The position numbers and the translations under genes were made by a program. 64,000 bases of DNA, taken from contig JADJCR010000010.1 of assembly GCA_016703125.1 (NCBI GenBank), forward strand, positions 1-64,000, given 5' to 3'. This document shows positions 34,544 through 42,869 of the stretch, in pieces. The first letter of the stretch is position 1. Every line of letters begins with the position of its first letter. This DNA comes from Micrococcales bacterium. Its GTDB lineage: Bacteria; Actinomycetota; Actinomycetes; S36-B12; UBA10799. Under the pieces are notes generated by a model, which saw nothing but the letters and a program-made list of their open reading frames with translations, did not search any database and was not told the origin of the DNA.

Positions 34544-36043
34544 TCAGCGCCGCAGCCATGAGGTCGGATCGACCTCCGCGCCGCCGCTTTCGCGCAGCCA
34601 CTGCTGGAGTTCGGGCAGTTGCTCGGCGATCGTGATGACAGCGACGTCGCCCGGGGCGCTGCGCTCGACGAGCGCGTTCAGGGCATCCAACTCACTGTCG
34701 AAACACCGCGTGCTGGTCGATCCCGCCACGGCCATCCCCGCGAGGAACTGCGCGCGCATCTCCTCGGCCGTGCGGTCCCGCAGGTAGCCGGGCTTGTCCA
34801 CCGGGAAGGCCTCGTCGGCGAGGTCGACAGCTGCGAAACCCATCCCCTGCAGCACCTCGTCCTCGCGGTCACCGGCGGTGCCGAACGCCACCCGCAGGCG
34901 TCCCCGTCCGGCGAGATGCCGGGCGGTGGTCAGCAGTTCGCGCAGGCTCTCGGTGTTGTGGGCCATGTCGAGGATCACCAGTCGGTCGTCCACCTGCCAG
35001 CAGTTGAAGCGGCCCGAGGACGAGATGCTGTCCGGGCGGAACGTCCGCAGCGCCGCGGCGACGACCTCTGCGGGGATACCGGTGGCCAGCGCCGCGGACG
35101 CGGCGGCCATCACGTTGGCGACGTTGAAACGGGCCATGCCGCCGACTGTGACCGGCATCGTGTCGACGGGGCCGAGGTCCGCGGACAGGGACCCGGTCAC
35201 GACCAGGTGTCCGTCGCGGACGGTGGTGAAGCGCTGCCCCACCTCGTCGGCCTGGAATCCGAAGAACCACGGCTGCCCCGACGATTGCTCGGCCATGTGA
35301 CGGACCAGCGGTTCGTCGGCGTTGAGTACCGTCCACCCCGCCGGGTCCACGATTCTCACCACGGTCGCCTTGACCATCGCCAACTGCTCGACGGTGTTGA
35401 TCCCGTGGCTGCCCAGATGGTCTGCGGCCACATTCGTCACGACCGCGACGTCAACGCGCCGCACGCTCATCCCCCGCAGCAACAGGCCACCCCGGGCGGT
35501 CTCCAGCACCGCGAAACCCACACCCGGCTCACCGAGCACCCGCCGCGCACCACCCGGACCGCTGTAGTCGCCGGCGGCCACCAGTTCGCCGTCGCGGAAG
35601 ACGCCGTCGGTGCTGGACCAGGCGGTGCTGAATCCGGCCGTGCGGGCACAGTGGGCGATCAGCCGGGTCGTGGTGGTCTTGCCGTTCGTCCCGCTGATCG
35701 CCACGCAGGGCACCGGCGGATCCAGCAGGTCGAAGGGCCGGGGTGACGACTGCTCCCAGACGGGTACCGGCGCGTCGTACAGGAGCGCCCGCACAGCCTC
35801 GGCGTGTGCATCCGCCAGGCCGCGGTCCGGAACCGGCCACGCCACGACGTACCCGTCATCCGTGGGGCGGGTCACCAGGGTGCCGGGATCCAGGGGCATT
35901 CCGACGGCGCCGGCGGCCAGCCGGACCGTCTCCACCGTTCGATCCAAGCCGGCCCACGGTCCGGCCACGCTCAGGCGCACGGCAGGGCCACCGACGTCCG
36001 GATTGGGGCCGGGCAGGACACGCAGGTCCAGAATCACCGTCAC
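34544..36043 (-). CDS. Mur-ligase paralogue resembling C-terminal half of CphA
   Basis: This 499-residue protein has the Mur-ligase ATP-binding fold of cyanophycin synthetase but no ATP-grasp domain. An unrecognised N-terminal part of about 100 residues precedes the P-loop SGTNGKTTT (117-125), ETARGGLLLRGMSVRRVDVA, TNVAADHLGSHGINTVEQLA, and LDMAHNTESLRELL. These blocks track CphA (EVARGGILREGL, TNVAPDHLGIGGVNTLEQLA) more closely than MurC-F. It would activate a carboxylate and ligate an amine, but the substrates are unknown. GTG 36043 is chosen because the first start (36073) leaves no room for the divergent tldD. It faces cphA across a hairpin. Confidence 0.75.
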   Translation of the reverse strand: MTVILDLRVLPGPNPDVGGPAVRLSVAGPWAGLDRTVETVRLAAGAVGMPLDPGTLVTRPTDDGYVVAWPVPDRGLADAHAEAVRALLYDAPVPVWEQSSPRPFDLLDPPVPCVAISGTNGKTTTTRLIAHCARTAGFSTAWSSTDGVFRDGELVAAGDYSGPGGARRVLGEPGVGFAVLETARGGLLLRGMSVRRVDVAVVTNVAADHLGSHGINTVEQLAMVKATVVRIVDPAGWTVLNADEPLVRHMAEQSSGQPWFFGFQADEVGQRFTTVRDGHLVVTGSLSADLGPVDTMPVTVGGMARFNVANVMAAASAALATGIPAEVVAAALRTFRPDSISSSGRFNCWQVDDRLVILDMAHNTESLRELLTTARHLAGRGRLRVAFGTAGDREDEVLQGMGFAAVDLADEAFPVDKPGYLRDRTAEEMRAQFLAGMAVAGSTSTRCFDSELDALNALVERSAPGDVAVITIAEQLPELQQWLRESGGAEVDPTSWLRR

Positions 36044-36074
36044 AGGGGCCAGCGTGTCACGCGTAGAGGGCACA

Positions 36075-37583
36075 ATGCGGGGTGTGACCTCGGACCCCGA
36101 CCTGCTCAGGCGCTTCGACCCGCACTTCCGCAGTGTCGATGCGACTGCACTGGGCGATACCGCGCTGGACAGCTGCGCCCCGTACCACCCGGCGTACGCC
36201 GCCGTCCGCGTCCACCAGACCCGCCAGCGTCACGTGCACCTACGGGATCTCACGGTGGAGACCGCCCTCGAGCAGCGTGACATCGGGCTCGGCGTCCGGG
36301 TGGTCGTCGACGGGGCGTGGGGGTTCGCCGCCACCACGGCGCTCGACCCGGAGTCGGTCGCCGCGACCGCCAGGCGTGCATGCGAACTCGCGCGCCGTTC
36401 GGCCCGGCTGCCCGGCCCCGAGGTCGTCCTCGCCGACGAGCCGCCCGTGATGGGCGTACACATCTCGGACTACGAGATTGACAGTTTCGCCGTGCCGATC
36501 GATGAGATGGTCGAGCAGGTGCGTCAGCAGTGCGCAACCTTCGCCGACCGCGTCGATCACTCCAGTGCCACGCTGGAGTGCGCGTTGGAGACGACCTATC
36601 TGGCTGACCAGACCGGCGCCCGCCTCTGGCAGCAGCGCGCGCGCACGCACCCGGTCTACACCGCCGTGCTCCTCACCGGTTCCGGCTTCGACGACATGTC
36701 CAGCACTGCCCCGCCGGCGGGCCGGGGCTGGGAGTATGTATCCGCCCACTGGCCCTGGCAGGAGGAGTTGTCCGTTCTGCCGGACCTGCTGATCGAGAAG
36801 ACCCGGGCGCCCAGTGTCGATCCGCGCGCCTACGACCTCGTCATCGATCCGACGAACCTCTGGCTGACCATTCACGAGTCCGTCGGGCACGCCACGGAGA
36901 AGGACCGCGCGCTGGGGTTTGAGGCGAACTACGCCGGCACCTCGTTCGCCACCCCGGATCACCTCGGAACACTGCGCTACGGCAGCGACTTGATGAACAT
37001 CCGCGCGGATCGCACCGCGCCGCACGGGTTGTCCACCGTCGGCTGGGACGACGAGGGGGTGGCGGCCCAGGAGTGGGACATCGTGCGCGACGGCGTGCTC
37101 GTGGGTTACCAGCTCGACCGGCAGATGGCCGGCCCGGACAGCCGGTCGAACGGCTGCGCGTACGCCGACAGCGCCGAGCACGTCCCGATCCAGCGCATGC
37201 CGAACATCAGTCTGCGCCCAGCCCCCGGGGGCCCCAGCACCGACGAGCTCATCGCAGGCGTCGACGACGGCTTGTACATCGTGGGTGACAAGTCCTGGTC
37301 GATCGACATGCAGCGCTACAACTTCCAGTTCACCGGCCAGCGGTTCCACCGCATCCGTCACGGCCGGCTGACCGGCCAGGTGCGCGATGTGGCCTACCAG
37401 TCCAACACGCTGCAGTTCTGGGGAAGCCTGGCGGCCCTCGGCGGCGACGAGACCTACCTGCTGGGTGGGGCCATGAACTGCGGCAAGGGCCAGCCGGGCC
37501 AGGTCGCCGCGGTGTCGCACGGCTGTCCGTCGGCCGTGTTCCAGAGCGTGAACGTGCTCAACGCCCGCGAGGAGGCCCGATGA
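36075..37583 (+). CDS. tldD: TldD family metalloprotease subunit
   Basis: This is the catalytic subunit of the TldD/TldE protease, 502 residues. The zinc motif HExxxH is His267-Glu-Ser-Val-Gly-His272 in TIHESVGHATEKDR. Later GYQLDRQMAG and the Cys-rich GGAMNCGKGQPGQ supply further ligands. In enterobacteria TldDE matures microcin B17 and degrades CcdA, cleaving unfolded peptides. ATG 36075 has AGAGGG just upstream; a GTG at 36084 is possible. Its stop overlaps tldE by ATGA. It diverges from the CphA-like Mur ligase. Confidence 0.9.
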   Translation: MRGVTSDPDLLRRFDPHFRSVDATALGDTALDSCAPYHPAYAAVRVHQTRQRHVHLRDLTVETALEQRDIGLGVRVVVDGAWGFAATTALDPESVAATARRACELARRSARLPGPEVVLADEPPVMGVHISDYEIDSFAVPIDEMVEQVRQQCATFADRVDHSSATLECALETTYLADQTGARLWQQRARTHPVYTAVLLTGSGFDDMSSTAPPAGRGWEYVSAHWPWQEELSVLPDLLIEKTRAPSVDPRAYDLVIDPTNLWLTIHESVGHATEKDRALGFEANYAGTSFATPDHLGTLRYGSDLMNIRADRTAPHGLSTVGWDDEGVAAQEWDIVRDGVLVGYQLDRQMAGPDSRSNGCAYADSAEHVPIQRMPNISLRPAPGGPSTDELIAGVDDGLYIVGDKSWSIDMQRYNFQFTGQRFHRIRHGRLTGQVRDVAYQSNTLQFWGSLAALGGDETYLLGGAMNCGKGQPGQVAAVSHGCPSAVFQSVNVLNAREEAR

Positions 37584-38923
37584 ACCCCGACGGCCTGGTC
37601 ACTACTGCCCTTGGCCACCTCGACTCCGGCTGCGTGATCCTGCGCAGCGCCCACACGCAGAACCTGCGATGGGCCAACTCCGCGTTGACCACCAACGGGG
37701 ACACCCGCACCGCCTCGATGACCGTCATCGCCATGCATCCGGCCGACGGCGGCAGCCGGGTGGCGGTCAGTTCGGGGCAGGTGGCTGACGGCGAACAGGC
37801 CGCTGCTCTGGCGCGGGGGTGTGCCGAAGCCGCGCTGAAGGCACCCACGACGGACAGTGCGGAGTTGGTCCCGGGACCGTCCGCCGTGGACTTCGGCGAC
37901 GGACCGGTCAGTATCCCCGAGGCTGACACCGACGCCATGCTGGGCGCGGTCCGCACGTTCCTCGACCAGCCCGAGGCGCAGTTCGGGTACGCCGAACTGG
38001 ACCGCACCACCACGTATCTGGCCACCACCGCGGGCACCCGGGCCAGACACGCGCAGGACGCGGTGCGCATCGAGTCGTCGGCGCGTGCGGAGCACGGTTC
38101 CACCTGGTGGGGGACGAACAGCCTCGAGGCCGACTTCGCAGGCGCGGCCCGCATGACGACCGAACGGCTGGCCGTGCAGGCCACGCGTGAGGACCTCGCA
38201 CCCGGGCGCCACCGCGTCATCCTCACTCCCAGCGCCGTCGCGGACCTGCTGATCTACCTGGCATGGTCGGCCAACGGCCGGGATGCCGTCGAGGGCCACA
38301 ACGTGTTCGCGCGGCCGGGCGGCGGCACCCGGATCGGCGAGATCCTGTCGCACCGCCATTTGGACCTGTACGCCGACCCGGCCCAGCCCGGGCTCGGCAC
38401 AGGCGACCGTTTGGTCGTCGACGCGAACAGCAGCATGGAGTCGGTCTTCGACAACGGCCTGCCGCTGTCGCGTACCCACCTGATCACCGGAGGCCGACTG
38501 ACCGCGTTGCGCGCGAGTCGCCCGACCGCCGCCCGCTGCGGGCTGGAACCTGTCTACCTGGCTGACAACCTGATCCTGCAGGACGCCGAGGGCCAGGGTG
38601 ACCCGGCGGATCTCGTGGCACGCGCCGACGACGCCGTGCTGATCACCTGCCTGTGGTACATCCGGGAGGTCGACCCGCAGAACCTGCTGCTCACCGGACT
38701 GACCCGTGACGGGGTGTACCGGGTCCGTGACGGCCGGATCGCCTCGGCGGTGGGCAACTTCCGATTCAACGTGTCCGTGCCCGACGTCCTGGCCCGCATC
38801 GTGGACGCGTCAGCGTCGAGGCTCTGCCTGCCGCGGGAGTGGGCCGACTGGTTCACCAGGACCCAGATGCCGGCCCTGCTGGTCGACGGGTTCAACCTCA
38901 GCAGCCCCAGCGAGGCCATGTGA
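37580..38923 (+). CDS. tldE: TldE/PmbA family protease subunit
   Basis: This 447-residue partner of TldD in the heterodimer has the fold but no HExxxH. Family stretches: RLVVDANSSMESVFDNGLPL, ARCGLEPVYLADNLI and LLTGLTRDGVYRVRDGRIASAVGNFRFN. It shapes the closed chamber that limits substrates to extended peptides. It starts by ATGA overlap with tldD and is converged on by the DUF3099 gene five bases after its stop. Confidence 0.87.
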   Translation: MNPDGLVTTALGHLDSGCVILRSAHTQNLRWANSALTTNGDTRTASMTVIAMHPADGGSRVAVSSGQVADGEQAAALARGCAEAALKAPTTDSAELVPGPSAVDFGDGPVSIPEADTDAMLGAVRTFLDQPEAQFGYAELDRTTTYLATTAGTRARHAQDAVRIESSARAEHGSTWWGTNSLEADFAGAARMTTERLAVQATREDLAPGRHRVILTPSAVADLLIYLAWSANGRDAVEGHNVFARPGGGTRIGEILSHRHLDLYADPAQPGLGTGDRLVVDANSSMESVFDNGLPLSRTHLITGGRLTALRASRPTAARCGLEPVYLADNLILQDAEGQGDPADLVARADDAVLITCLWYIREVDPQNLLLTGLTRDGVYRVRDGRIASAVGNFRFNVSVPDVLARIVDASASRLCLPREWADWFTRTQMPALLVDGFNLSSPSEAM

Positions 38924-38928
38924 GGGGC

Positions 38929-39219
38929 TCACTCGCGGGGCCGCGCCCCGATCTCGCGCTGGTCGGTGAGGATGATCGTCGGCTGCGGGCGATCCGAACG
39001 TCTACGCCCGGCGTTGGCCATGACGACCGCCACGTACGGCAGGACCACGGCAGCGGCCACCAGCGCCCAGCGCAGCCAGCCCGAGGTCACGATAGCGCCG
39101 ATGAAGCACACCGTGCGGATGGCCATCGAGATCAGGTACCGGCGGGTCCGCTGGCGCTGATCCTCGCTCAACGAGGTCTGCGCGCCAGTGATCGACACAC
39201 TGTCCCTGGTCCTTGCCAC
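38929..39219 (-). CDS. DUF3099 family membrane protein
   Basis: This 96-residue protein is typical of actinomycetes. VSITGAQTSLSEDQRQRTRR is the DUF3099 head, followed by two membrane helices (MAIRTVCFIGAIVTSGWLRW and ALVAAAVVLPYVAVVMANAG) and a cytoplasmic tail. GTG 39219 is chosen as it places the DUF3099 head at the N-terminus. Function is unknown. Confidence 0.8.
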   Translation of the reverse strand: MARTRDSVSITGAQTSLSEDQRQRTRRYLISMAIRTVCFIGAIVTSGWLRWALVAAAVVLPYVAVVMANAGRRRSDRPQPTIILTDQREIGARPRE

Positions 39220-39269
39220 TCCCCCACGGTAATCCCGCCCGTCCAGGCCCGCCAATCGCCGGGGGCGCG

Positions 39270-41096
39270 ATGACGACCACATTGGAACCACCCCGGACCC
39301 GTGCCGCCAGTCGTGCCTTCACCACCGGCGTCGCCGTCGTCGTGGCCGCACATCTGCTGCTCTGGGGTGTGGTCATGGCCGGTGGCTGGCTGTACTGGGA
39401 CGACTTCATCCTGCAGGGGCAGGCGGCGCGGCTCGGGCCGTCCGCCGATCTGCTGCTGAACAATCACGACGGTCATGTCATGCCCGCCACCTACGCGGTC
39501 GTGTGGGCGATCCAGGAGATCTCAGGCCTGAATTACGGGCTCGTCGCGGCCACCATGGTCATCGGTGAGGTGCTCCTGATCGTGGCCGCCGTGCGGGCGT
39601 TCACCACCTTGCTGGGACGGGGCGTGCAGACCGTCGTCGCGCTGGCCGTCTTCCTGCTCAGCCCCATCGTCATGCCGGGGCTGACCTGGTGGTCGGCGGC
39701 CCTCACCCTGGTGCCCCTGATCACATGTGGGCTGTTCGCCACAGTCACCCATGCCCGCTACCTGCGCACCGGATCGCGTGCCGCGATGTTCACCACCTTC
39801 GGCCTGGTCGGGGCCTCCCTGCTGTTCTTCGAGAAGAGCCTGCTGATCGTCGTCTGGCTGTTCCTGGTCACCGTCCTGGTGGACGCCGACCGATCGTTCT
39901 GGACCGCGTGCCGGCGTGCGTTGCGCGTGCGGTGGCGCCTGTGGAGCGCGTGGTTTGCGTTCATCGTGGTCTACCTCATCGCTTTCGCACAGGTCGCACA
40001 GGGCCGCACGCACCTGCCGACCGGTCCCGGACAAGTCGCCGAACTGGTGAAACGCGCCGTCTTCAACACGATCGCTCCCGCCCTCATCGGTGGCCCGCTG
40101 CACTGGACCCCGGTCGACTACAGCGCCTCCTTCGCCGATCCGTCGGCCGTAGTGATCCTGCTCGGTGCACTCGCCGGAGCCGCCGTGGTCGGGCTGGGAG
40201 TTCGCCGTCCCGGACCGGCGCGGAAAGCCTGGATCGCCGCCGGGGTCTACCTCGCCGCCGACCTGGGCACGTTCGCAGTGGGTCGGCTCGGCCCGGCCGG
40301 CGATCCCGGAGTCGTACAGGCGGGCAGGTACGTCGCAACCGCGATGATCCCCATCGCCATCGCGGTGGGCGCAACCACAGCCACCCACCTGAAAGCGCTG
40401 CGGGATCCGCGGCTGCGGTGGCCCATGATCGGCACAGTGACGGTGGTGAGCCTGTTCGTGCTGGTGTCCGTGCTGTCCTACGCAGCCATCTGGTCGAAGA
40501 ACCCGGCGCAGCGCTGGGTCGGCAACGCCCGGGCGGATCTCTCCGCCGCCGATCCGCAGGCGCCGCTGCTGGACCAGGACGTCCCCGACTTCCTGCTGCT
40601 GCCCGTGACCCATCCCTACAACCAGGCCAGCTGGTTCCTGGCGCCGCTGCGCGACCAGCCCGGTTTCGCGAACAGCACGGACACGCTGCAGATCCTCGAC
40701 AACCGGGGCCGACTGGTGCCGGCTGCCATCGACGGAGCCGCGGCGCTGCCAGCCGCCGACGGGTGTTACGTGGTCGAGGCGGGCCGGGCGGTGACGATCC
40801 CGCTGGAACACGCGCTGATCCCCTGGCTGCACACCGTGGAGTTGTTCTACCGGGCGGCCGGCCCGGGCTTCTTCACTGTTGCCATCGGCAACGGTGTGCC
40901 CGTGACCGCAGAAGTCCTGCCCGGTCAGCACCGGGTCTACGTGCGCGCCGAAGGCGGGGAGTCCTCGATCACGGTCACCTCGGCCGATACCGCCGTGTGC
41001 GTCAGCGCCGCGAAGGTGGGCAAGGTCGTACCCCGCGACCTGAACTACGGTGGGAGTGTCGACCTCACCGATGAACTGCAGCGACTGGCTGAGTAA
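39270..41096 (+). CDS. GT-C-like polytopic membrane protein
   Basis: This 608-residue protein has about eleven predicted membrane helices in the first 420 residues, followed by an extracytoplasmic domain of about 190 residues. The first outer loop carries LYWDDFILQG; paired acidic residues there are the usual metal/substrate site of GT-C lipid-phosphate-sugar glycosyltransferases. No closer family was recognised. Role in cell-envelope glycosylation is inferred only from this layout. It precedes dodecin by ten bases. Confidence 0.65.
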   Translation: MTTTLEPPRTRAASRAFTTGVAVVVAAHLLLWGVVMAGGWLYWDDFILQGQAARLGPSADLLLNNHDGHVMPATYAVVWAIQEISGLNYGLVAATMVIGEVLLIVAAVRAFTTLLGRGVQTVVALAVFLLSPIVMPGLTWWSAALTLVPLITCGLFATVTHARYLRTGSRAAMFTTFGLVGASLLFFEKSLLIVVWLFLVTVLVDADRSFWTACRRALRVRWRLWSAWFAFIVVYLIAFAQVAQGRTHLPTGPGQVAELVKRAVFNTIAPALIGGPLHWTPVDYSASFADPSAVVILLGALAGAAVVGLGVRRPGPARKAWIAAGVYLAADLGTFAVGRLGPAGDPGVVQAGRYVATAMIPIAIAVGATTATHLKALRDPRLRWPMIGTVTVVSLFVLVSVLSYAAIWSKNPAQRWVGNARADLSAADPQAPLLDQDVPDFLLLPVTHPYNQASWFLAPLRDQPGFANSTDTLQILDNRGRLVPAAIDGAAALPAADGCYVVEAGRAVTIPLEHALIPWLHTVELFYRAAGPGFFTVAIGNGVPVTAEVLPGQHRVYVRAEGGESSITVTSADTAVCVSAAKVGKVVPRDLNYGGSVDLTDELQRLAE

Positions 41097-41106
41097 GGAG
41101 CGCGTC

Positions 41107-41319
41107 ATGAGCAACAGGACCTACCGGCTCACCGAGATCGTGGGCACATCACCGGAAAGCGTGGACCAGGCGATCCGCAACGGTGTCGCCCGGGCGTCCC
41201 AGACCCTTCGACACATCGACTGGTTCGAGGTGACGGACATCCGCGGGTACATCCGCGACAGCGACGTGGAGCACTTCCAGGTCACCTTGAAGATCGGCTT
41301 CCGGCTCGAGGACGAGTAA
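41107..41319 (+). CDS. Dodecin (flavin-binding protein)
   Basis: This 70-residue dodecin assembles as a hollow dodecamer that stores FMN, FAD or CoA. The start YRLTEIVGTSPESVDQAIRN, then the Trp of IDWFEVTDIRGYI that sandwiches the isoalloxazine ring, and HFQVTLKIGFRLE are all typical. The SD is AAGGAG. It lies between the GT-C-like gene and SURF1; the spacing suggests one transcript. Confidence 0.93.
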   Translation: MSNRTYRLTEIVGTSPESVDQAIRNGVARASQTLRHIDWFEVTDIRGYIRDSDVEHFQVTLKIGFRLEDE

Positions 41320-41325
41320 CGGAAG

Positions 41326-42075
41326 GTGTCCGACGTCCTCGCCGTTCTGCGCCAGCCCAAGTGGCTCGGCATGCTGGTCGCACTGCCGCTGCTGATGGGT
41401 CTGTGCCTGGTCGCTGCGAACTGGCAGTACGACCGCCACGAGCGGCGCTCGGCCCAGGAGCAGCAGTTGGCGGCCGCGGAGCGCGAACTGCCGGTGCCGC
41501 TGGCCGGGGTCCTGGGTCCCGCGGAGGATCTGCCCGTCGATCGGCAGTACACCAGTGTCACGGTGACCGGGGTGTACGACAACGGCACGGTGCTGATCCG
41601 CAACCGGTCGCTGGAGGGGACCCCCGGATTGTGGGTCGTCTCACCGCTGCGCAGCGCCGACGGTTCCACGATCCTGGTGCTGCGCGGCTGGATCGAGTCC
41701 ACTCGTGCCACCGCCGAGCGCCCGGTGCCACCGGCGCCACCGGGCGGGGATGTGACCGTCACCGGGGTATTGCAGCCCTCCGAAGCGCAACGGGGTGCGG
41801 GACTGCTGAGCAACGGCGAGGCGACATCGTTGTCCACCGCCGCGCTGTGCCCAGAGCCAACCTGCTACCGCGCGTACCTGCAAGCCGTCACGTCGGCACC
41901 GGCGGACAGCGTCGCGCCGCTGCCGGTGACCGGACCGGGTCTCGGCCCCCATCTGGGATACGCCGGGCAGTGGGTCATCTTCTTCCTGCTGCTGCCGGTC
42001 GGCTACGTGATCCTCCTGCGCCGCGAGGTGAAGGAAACACGGGTGGCCGAAAGCGCGGTATCCGGGTCGTCCTGA
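41326..42075 (+). CDS. SURF1 family cytochrome oxidase assembly protein
   Basis: This 249-residue protein has one membrane helix at each end (about 14-31 and 208-228) and a large external domain between, the SURF1 plan. NWQYDRHERR, RSLEGTPGLWVVSPL and LRGWIES are family blocks, and GYAGQWVIFFLLLPVGYVIL is the second helix. SURF1 helps insert heme A into cytochrome c oxidase, in keeping with ctaA and ctaB in the same window. GTG start seven bases after dodecin. Confidence 0.87.
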   Translation: MSDVLAVLRQPKWLGMLVALPLLMGLCLVAANWQYDRHERRSAQEQQLAAAERELPVPLAGVLGPAEDLPVDRQYTSVTVTGVYDNGTVLIRNRSLEGTPGLWVVSPLRSADGSTILVLRGWIESTRATAERPVPPAPPGGDVTVTGVLQPSEAQRGAGLLSNGEATSLSTAALCPEPTCYRAYLQAVTSAPADSVAPLPVTGPGLGPHLGYAGQWVIFFLLLPVGYVILLRREVKETRVAESAVSGSS

Positions 42076-42089
42076 GGCACAGTGGAGTT

Positions 42090-42869
42090 ATGGATCTTGG
42101 ACTCTCCGGTCGCTGCATAGTGATCACCGGCGCCTCCCGCGGGCTGGGGCTCGCTGCTGCGAAGGCGGTGGTGGCCGAAGGGGCCAACGTGGTCGTTGTC
42201 GCCAGGGACCAAGGGGTCCTGAACACCGCGGTGCAGGAACTGGGGGCCGATCGGGCAGTGGGCATCTCCGCCGACCTGGGCGCGGAGACCACCTCCGAGA
42301 TCGCCTCCGCGGCGGCCCTGGCCCGCTTCGGCCGGCTCGACGGGGCGCTCATCAGCGCCGGCAGCCCCACCCCCGGCACGCCCATGACCGCCCCGGAGGC
42401 CGCCTGGCGGGAGGCTTTCGAGACGGTGTTCCTCGGTGGCCTGCGGATGGCACGGGCCACCGCAGCATCGGCGACCGGCGACCAGCAGACCACCGGCACC
42501 GGGTCCAGCATCGTCTTCGTGCTCTCCACCTCGGCACGCTCCCCCATCCCCGGCCTGACCTTGTCCAACGGCCTGCGACCTGGTCTGGCGATGATGGTCA
42601 AGGACCTCGCCGACGAGGTCGGCCCGCAGGGCATCCGCGTCAACGGCGTCATGCCCGGCCGGATCGCGACGGACAACGTCTTCGCGCAGGATGCCCGGCA
42701 GGGTGACCCGATGGCGGTGCGCCGGCGCCGGGAGGCGACCATCCCCCTGCGGCGCTACGGCGAGCCCGAGGAGTTCGGCCGGCTTGCGGCCTTCCTGCTG
42801 TCCCCCTCCGCCTCGTACATCAACGGGTCCCTGATCACCATCGACGGCGGTGCCACCCGCTGCCTATGA
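42090..42869 (+). CDS. SDR family protein with altered active site
   Basis: This 259-residue Rossmann-fold protein has a dinucleotide motif TGASRGLGLAAA near residue 13 and a usual C-terminal INGSLITIDGG. Where classic SDRs have Tyr-x-x-x-Lys, this one reads LSNGLRPGLAMMVKDLA, with no Tyr and Arg in the Lys place; the Ser is kept in STSARS. This pattern occurs in a known FabG-like subgroup as I recall. It could be a reductase with another mechanism or a non-catalytic binder. Its end overlaps the convergent exporter by six bases. Confidence 0.82.
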   Translation: MDLGLSGRCIVITGASRGLGLAAAKAVVAEGANVVVVARDQGVLNTAVQELGADRAVGISADLGAETTSEIASAAALARFGRLDGALISAGSPTPGTPMTAPEAAWREAFETVFLGGLRMARATAASATGDQQTTGTGSSIVFVLSTSARSPIPGLTLSNGLRPGLAMMVKDLADEVGPQGIRVNGVMPGRIATDNVFAQDARQGDPMAVRRRREATIPLRRYGEPEEFGRLAAFLLSPSASYINGSLITIDGGATRCL

